NCBI GenBank assembly: GCA_022496205.1
Contig: WTXD01000001.1
Coordinates: 1,612,001-1,676,000, forward strand
DNA length: 64,000 nucleotides
Source: Gloeopeniophorella convolvens
Taxonomy: Eukaryota; Basidiomycota; Agaricomycetes; Russulales
Reading direction: 5' to 3'
The translations under genes were made by a program, and so were the position numbers. The number at the start of each line of letters is the position of its first letter. Within the stretch, counting starts at the first letter, position 1. This document shows positions 59,218 through 64,000 of the stretch, in pieces. The notes beneath the pieces were generated by a model. It was not told the origin of the DNA. It was given only the letters and a program-made list of their open reading frames with translations, and searched no databases.

Positions 59218-59503
59218 GACGCCTCGCTGTCCTCGGAATGTAAAGAACGATTCTGTCACATGTATCTACTCTTCAGGGTCTGGTCCGTGATCCGTCGCTG
59301 TAGTGACAACAGCACATGTGTTCAGAATAAAGTTCCATCTTGAGTTGCCCAATAACTGTGCTCCTCTGGGTTGGAGTTCCCATGATTCATATGTCGGATC
59401 AGCCTCATTTCGTAAGTAGTACAAGTAAACAAGAAGACCGCTAGGAGAAGCCCAATATCAAGTACATAACATCCATACACCGACGCCAGAACCGAGGAGC
59501 CGC

Positions 59504-60560
59504 TCAAGAGGGGCCCCGGCGTCGGGCCGCAGTGGCGCGCAGCGGCACCACCTCCCAGCGCCGGCGTACCCACGCACGCTCGCTGATCTCGCGGTGTTCC
59601 TCGGGCGTGACGCCGATGACGCGCACTGCGCGGTCGAGCGCAGGCGCGTCGTCGACCTCGGCCTCCTCGCCGCGCTCCTGCTCCTCCACCTCGTCCTCGC
59701 GCAAGTTGAACGAGTCGTCCGTGCCTGCCGCCATTGGGTCGCGCGCTGTGGTGGCGGCCCCACCGAGCAGCGAGAGCGGCGTGCGCAGCACATTTGCGAA
59801 CGCGTCCGAAGCGCCGTCCAGGAACGTGCGCAAGCGCCGCCGCGGGAGCGCGGTGACGTAGAAAGTGCGAGCGCGCCACGCGGTGCCGCCCTCGAAGGCT
59901 GGGTCGCCCTGGAACTCAGCGGTAAGCAGGCCCGTGGTGCCGTTATAACGGAAGCGCGGGAGCGGGTGTGAATAGGCGTTTGGGTAGGGCTGTGTCAGCG
60001 GACGGCGGTGCCTCAGGACAAGGTGACCGTCTAGAACAGGGTTGTATCAGTTTTCTATGAGAACGTAAGATGAGCAGACGGACCATCGACATCGATCGCG
60101 TGCCCCGACGAACGCGAGCAGAGTGCGCCGTTCATGTCAATGAAGAAAATCTTGAGGGTTGTGAGCCGATGGACGCACAATCGGTCGTTACTTGGGCTCA
60201 CCTGATTGTCGGCCTCAGGCCTGCGGAAGCCTACGCGCGAGTCAGTTCCCCATAGTGAAGCGTGCGATCGTATACTTGCCTTCCACAAGAGAGCTATCCT
60301 TCTCCGGCCACAGTATTAGCTGCGTACCATCCCGAACTGAATCCGAGGAGACATCTAGTAGTCTTCTACAGGAAACCGAGCGCAGGATGAAGTAGCCTTG
60401 AGGGAAGCCCAGGTCGTTGGACGACGCTTTCTCGTTGGGCTCCTTGATGAGCATCCTATCCGCGGGAGGGGCGATATGCCTCAATCACAATGTTTAAAAC
60501 TTGGACAACGTACTGCGGACTGCGCAATCCCTGCGGCCCGGATGCGCGAGATTCGCTCAT
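59504..60560 (-). CDS. Conserved fungal protein with an incomplete beta-trefoil (ricin B-like) region
   Basis: Five exons (60560-60514, 60455-60276, 60220-60202, 60150-60084, 60030-59504) give 279 aa. The N-terminal 120 residues look like ricin B-type beta-trefoil: GYFILRSVSCRRLLDVSSDS, DGTQLILWPEKDSSLVEGK, DNQIFFIDMNGALCSRSSGHAIDVDDG and HLVLRHRRPLTQPYPNAYSHPL. I know this pattern as an uncharacterised family widespread in Agaricomycetes. The C-terminal half holds an amphipathic region (RTFLDGASDAFANVLRTPLS), an acidic stretch and a basic end. Sugar or lipid binding is possible, not shown. The 19-nt exon 3 and the start exon, joined through a 58-nt intron, are inferred from phase and pattern; the start is the least certain part. 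It converges on the LysM gene, 286 bp between stops. Confidence 0.75.
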
Positions 60561-60845
60561 AAGATGATTGCTGCTTCGACTATGAGTGCCTGGCTGTAAT
60601 TATGTCACCTTAGAACGTCCAACGCGAGAATAGCATGGTTTGGTTCTCAAGCCTTACCTGTTACAACTACTCGATGAATCGTCAGCTAAGCAGAGTCCGG
60701 GTGGAAGCGTCGATGTGATCGTGAGACGATGACCAAAGCCAATGGCACCACAGAATGGCACTGCCGCAAGTATTGCAAGGGGCTTGGAGACCAAAGCGTC
60801 GGCGCGCGGGAAACGGCACTTGCCGGTCGATACCCCGCCGGCCAG

Positions 60846-60866
60846 CCGGTCACCGGTCACCGGTCA
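60846..60866. repeat. 7-bp tandem repeat, unit ccggtca, three copies
   Basis: Three exact copies followed by a diverged cgcgtca. The unit is the reverse complement of the tandem unit at 24222-24246, so the same motif is arrayed at two intergenic sites 36 kb apart. Confidence 0.85.
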
Positions 60867-60900
60867 CGCGTCACGAGCCACCCACACCACCCACACGCCG

Positions 60901-60920
60901 GAGCACCGTACGGGGTGCTC
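60901..60920. repeat. Short palindrome beside the MITE
   Basis: The arms gagcacc and ggtgctc surround a short loop containing gtacg, giving a potential hairpin that ends four bases before the left end of the element. Confidence 0.6.
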
Positions 60921-60924
60921 ACTC

Positions 60925-61403
60925 CACTGCGTGCACAGCAGACTTATCCAACAGGAAGAAGGCTTGAATAAGTGAAAAATATGTTTAACTTATTTCTGCC
61001 TTTTTTTGTCCGGAAAAGTGACTATCAGAAGGTTAATGACCCTCTAAGCATTCTTTAAGGGCAAGAAGTTTCTTAATAAAGTTAACCTTCTCTCATGACT
61101 TCCCCATGTAAGCATAGTTGGAAATAAAGTCAAACAATCATTTGTATTCCTCGTGTTTTGCCACCCAGAATGAGCATTCTTACCAAATTCCTGGAAATTT
61201 TCCTACCAGATGTCTATGGCGCGGGAATCCGAGGGAAAACTTTAACTTCAGGTACAGACTTTACCCCTTATCAGGAAGCTTGTAGAGAATATCAACTTTA
61301 CTAATACTCGTTTCTCAAGCTCAAATAGTCAACAATAAGTTAAACAAATATTTAGGTTTTTTAAGCCTTCCCATGGGAGAATAAGTCTGCTATGCACGCA
61401 GTG
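60925..61403. mobile_element. CACTA-like miniature inverted-repeat element (MITE), non-autonomous
   Basis: A 479-bp block is bounded by inverted arms of 70 bp (60925-60994 and 61334-61403) that pair at about 77 per cent. The outer 23 bp match at 22 positions, then an 8-bp block (gaaggctt) and an inner 13-bp block (tgtttaacttatt) match perfectly at equal spacing. The ends start CACTGCG, and the 3-bp sequence ctc flanks both sides as a possible target duplication; both fit the CACTA/EnSpm superfamily. The interior is clearly AT-rich against GC-rich surroundings and has no open frame of any size, so it would depend on a transposase elsewhere. It lies in the divergent promoter region of the beta-trefoil and NDUFA9-like genes, 273 bp from the latter's start. 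Confidence 0.75.
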
Positions 61404-61542
61404 CTCTCAAAACGGCTCGAAAGGACGTGAACGCTGAAAACCACTCAAATTCGAGATACAATACGCGGAATGTGCGTAGACAGAATACATGCGGCGCGTC
61501 CATTCATTCGGCTTGATCTTAATCCTCGTGCTCCTGCATCCA

Positions 61543-61550
61543 TGACGTCA
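61543..61550. promoter_or_regulatory. Palindromic CRE site (TGACGTCA) upstream of the NDUFA9-like gene
   Basis: A perfect ATF/CREB consensus lies 127 bp upstream of the start codon at 61677, almost the same distance as the CRE of the CBM21 gene. Confidence 0.4.
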
Positions 61551-61676
61551 GTTGTTATTGCTGTCGACCGGTTTTGTGTGCTTCGATGGAACTCATACAC
61601 TCGGACAAGCTATAGGCGAGCGCTCTCAGCTGGGGTCTCTCTGCACCAGCATCTACACCTCTAGGGATTGGTCGAC

Positions 61677-62889
61677 ATGGTTCAAAAAGTGGTATTGTGC
61701 GGGGCCGGCTTTCTCGGTGCGTCGTCATCCCCGTCTAACACTGTGTGTGTGACCCTAAAGTGGATTCGCACCCGCCGGTTCTGAACCCAGGTTCGAGCAT
61801 CGCTACAGCGATTAGCAGAGCAAATACGGCGACAGGGGTCTTGCGTCGCGTCCAAATATCATCGCGAAGCCCGGGAAAGGTTTACGCAAAGTTGAAAGAG
61901 ACGCTACCGCCAAACCACATCCTTAAGCCCATTCCAGTGGATGTGACACGCAGAGAGACCCTAGACAAGGCGTTCGAAAATGCGGATGCGGTGGTCTCCT
62001 TAGTCGGGATACTGCAAGGTTCCCCGGCCCAGTTCGAGGCGATCCAATGGAAAGGGGCGGAAAATGTCGCTCAAGCTGCTGCCGCTGCGGGCGCCAGGCT
62101 TGTGCACATCAGCGCTATCGGGTCAAACGCTTCCAGCAAAATTTCATACACAAGGACGAAGGCACTCGGCGAGGAAGCAGCCTTCGCAGCGTGCCCAAAT
62201 GCCACTGTCATCCGGCCGAGCTTGATCTTCGGCCCAGGCGACGGCTTGTTCAATGTGAGGATCGAAGACCGTTTGAAACAATCAGTCTATGATTTGACGC
62301 TCTCCCAGAGATTCGCGGAACTTTCACGTTACCTTCCTGTGCTCCCTGTGTTTGGGACAGGCAAGACCAGGTTCCAACCGGTGTATGTGGACGACGTCGG
62401 TCAACTCGTGGAGATTGTCACAAGGAACGATCCGGCGATTCGCTCCCAGGTCGATGGCAAAATCATTGAAGCTGGCGGCCCCGATGGTGACTCGTTTTTG
62501 GAACTTTGATCTGGTTGAATCTGATTCGTGGCTGTTCCGTTCACAGTGCTTACTTTTCGGGAGATCATGGAACTCGTTGTGAAGCACACGGGTCGCTTTC
62601 GGCCGATTGTCCCTGTCCCCTGGTTGATGGGGCAGCTGCAAGGGGAGGTCCTGCAGCGCCTGCCGACCAATATTTTCACTGTCACGGGCGATCAGGTCAG
62701 CGTGCACCCTGTAACCGCTTGCAGTCTGGGCTGACATGCTGTCCTGTTGACTAGGTCGAACAGCTGAAGACCGATAATGTCGTAACCCACACCACCTCCC
62801 CGTCTTACGTCGAATTTACGAAGCTCATGGAGGAGCACTCCTGCACGTTGTCGTCTGTTCACGACGTGCTCCCACAGTATCTCAAATGA
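61677..62889 (+). CDS. NAD(P)-binding Rossmann protein of the complex I 39/40-kDa (NDUFA9) group
   Basis: Five exons (61677-61716, 61791-62254, 62309-62486, 62547-62695, 62755-62889) give 321 aa. The first exon ends within the dinucleotide-binding loop: VVLCGAGFLGSSIATAISRA. Then come a strand IPVDVTRRETLDKAFENADAVVSLVG, WKGAENVAQAAAAAGARLVHISAIG, the S...YxxxK-like SYTRTKALGE, VIRPSLIFGPGDGLFNRFAEL and TRFQPVYVDDVGQLVEI. This is the atypical SDR family of the NDUFA9/NUEM accessory subunit of mitochondrial complex I. It is somewhat shorter than typical fungal NUEM (about 375-390) and starts at the Rossmann loop without a mitochondrial presequence, so it may be a paralog or an assembly-related protein in another compartment. 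A MITE and a CRE lie just upstream. Confidence 0.85.
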
Positions 62890-63291
62890 GAGGTTTAATG
62901 AGAGGGCTCACGTTTCTCCGTTGGACATGTTGTCTATGATACATTTCGGCCGAAGATAAATACAAGTTCTTGGGAAACAGTGACCGTCGGAACGCAGGAA
63001 CACGGAGTGGACCCACCTTGACCGTCGCAGGCAGTGGTGAGCGTGGAGAGGCGGCCGAAGGAAGCGAGAGCTTAGCGCAAGTTTAACGGGCTAGACGGGC
63101 GCCTTGTGCGTGGGCAAGACCTTCTTCGGAGACGCTCGTCCGACGAATGTTGGCAACTTCTTCAATAGGAAGTTTGTGCCACCGCGACGGAGGACGAGTG
63201 TTTGACGCATTCCGACCTCGCTGGGCACTAAAAGAACGGTAAGCCCCAAGCAAGCCCACACGCATCGTCCCCCGCTCCTCGATATACCCGG
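62890..63291. other. Spacer and promoter of the MFS gene
   Basis: About 400 bp with the 3' UTR of the Rossmann protein and the promoter of the transporter. I see no gene or clear core element. Confidence 0.5.
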
Positions 63292-64000
63292 ATGTCTCAG
63301 TCTACTGGAACGCTCCCGGACAAGGTCACCGCCGAACACTCGGCTTCCTTGGTCGAGCCCGCCCAATCACCATCACCGACCCCGTCAACTTCCGAGACAG
63401 CCAAAAAGGTCGAAGAGGTTAAACAAGGTGATGTTCCACCCCCTGAGGAGCCCTACAGTGCTTTCTCTCGCCGCGAGAAATGGATCATCGTCAGCATCGC
63501 CTCATATGCCGCGCTCTTCAGGTGCGTTGTACCCCACTCTATGCTTGCCTTCACTGAGCGTCATATGCAGTCCACTCACGGCCAACATATACTTTCCCGC
63601 TATCCCAGTCATGTCCAGGGATTTTCACAAAAGTATTGAGCTCATCAACTTGACGGTCACGATGTACATGGTCATGCAGGGCATATGTGCGTCCTCTCTC
63701 GGCTCTTGTTAGACTTGATCGGCGCGGTATCTAACACACTCCTGCCAATGCCCAGCCCCGATGTTCTGGGGGACACTCTCAGACCGCTTGGGCCGCAGGC
63801 CGATCATGTTCGCCTGCCTCGCAACGCTCTCGTTATCTTGCGTCGGCCTCGCCTTGGTCCCCACCTCGGCATACTGGCTTTTGATGCTACTTAGATGCGT
63901 GCAGGCAGCTGGGTCTGCAAGCACGGTTGCTCTTGGTATGCATCTCATCGAACACGCCCAGGAGGCCAGGACACTGACCACCCTATCAGGTGCCGGCATT
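63292..64000 (+). CDS. MFS transporter, DHA1 (drug:H+ antiporter) type, 3' end missing
   Basis: Exons 63292-63521, 63571-63686, 63756-63935 and the start of a fourth at 63990 are visible; the gene leaves the window. A hydrophilic N-terminal tail of about 58 residues (Ser/Thr/Pro-rich) precedes the first membrane helix (WIIVSIASYAALFSPLTANI). Conserved features follow: YFPAIPVMSRDFHKS, the loop motif WGTLSDRLGRRPIM (MFS motif A between helices 2 and 3), and helix 4 with LLRCVQAAGSASTVALGAG, the DHA1 RxxQ signature. The PAIPxM and RCVQAAG patterns match the Qdr/Dtr1/Tpo branch of fungal multidrug and polyamine exporters at the plasma membrane. The substrate cannot be told from the quarter of the protein present. 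Confidence 0.9.

Larger units (their letters stand above)
60561..60924. other. Spacer left of the MITE
   Basis: About 360 bp between the beta-trefoil gene start and the mobile element, with the 7-bp tandem repeat at 60846-60866 and a perfect hairpin-forming palindrome at 60901-60920 directly before the element. No gene is seen. Confidence 0.5.

Noticed and set aside
60276..60281. GC donor (AG|GCAAGT) at the end of exon 2 of the beta-trefoil gene
   Set aside because: Using it breaks the reading phase; the GT donor six bases on gives the conserved sequence.

Overview
This window is nuclear DNA from a filamentous fungus, almost certainly an Agaricomycete (mushroom-forming basidiomycete). The genes are dense in very short introns (mostly 47-75 nt, GT...AG) and the DNA is GC-rich. 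Characteristic proteins include a basidiomycete-type F-box protein, a secreted LysM protein, a PalI-type membrane protein and a conserved beta-trefoil protein. No prokaryotic, organellar or viral gene was seen. I rebuilt 22 protein-coding genes exon by exon; in each, the exon phases close into one open frame. Two are cut by the window edges: an unknown basic protein on the left and an MFS transporter on the right.

Layout. 1-10.3 kb: the 3' end of an unknown gene, then two DEAH/DEVH RNA helicases head to head (a DHX29/DHX57/Ucp12-like UBA-RWD helicase on minus, Prp22 on plus). 11.7-13.5 kb: an intronless CBM21 glycogen-targeting PP1 regulatory subunit with a start-overlapping uORF. 13.6-21.4 kb: an almost gene-free stretch that begins with about 0.9 kb of pyrimidine-rich DNA. 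21.4-29.1 kb: ISC1 (sphingolipid phospholipase C) divergent from an NXT1-like mRNA export factor, RIB7 (riboflavin synthesis) divergent from histone H4, and an amidohydrolase. 31.1-33.4 kb: an F-box protein. 33.4-37.6 kb: a second gene-poor stretch. 37.6-42.9 kb: a PUF RNA-binding protein, then a secretory/vacuolar serine carboxypeptidase. 42.9-46.3 kb: gene-poor, with one possible SDR relic. 46.3-54.1 kb: an APH-type kinase, eEF2, a GNAT acetyltransferase and a PalI-like membrane protein. 54.3-59.2 kb: a secreted agmatinase divergent from RPC40 (RNA polymerase I/III AC40), then a two-LysM secreted protein. 59.5-64 kb: a beta-trefoil protein, a CACTA-like MITE, an NDUFA9-like Rossmann protein and an MFS (DHA1) transporter.

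Most genes are housekeeping: translation, splicing, rRNA/tRNA transcription, chromatin, riboflavin and sphingolipid metabolism. There is no biosynthetic cluster or defence island. The more unusual content lies in gene structure (micro-exons of 10-21 nt, two GC-AG introns, 51-nt stop-free introns, a 5-nt first coding exon in eEF2) and in intergenic DNA (the 479-bp MITE, a 7-bp tandem motif at two loci, two palindromic CRE sites at the same distance from start codons, and long gene-free stretches). I found no convincing previously undescribed multi-gene system.
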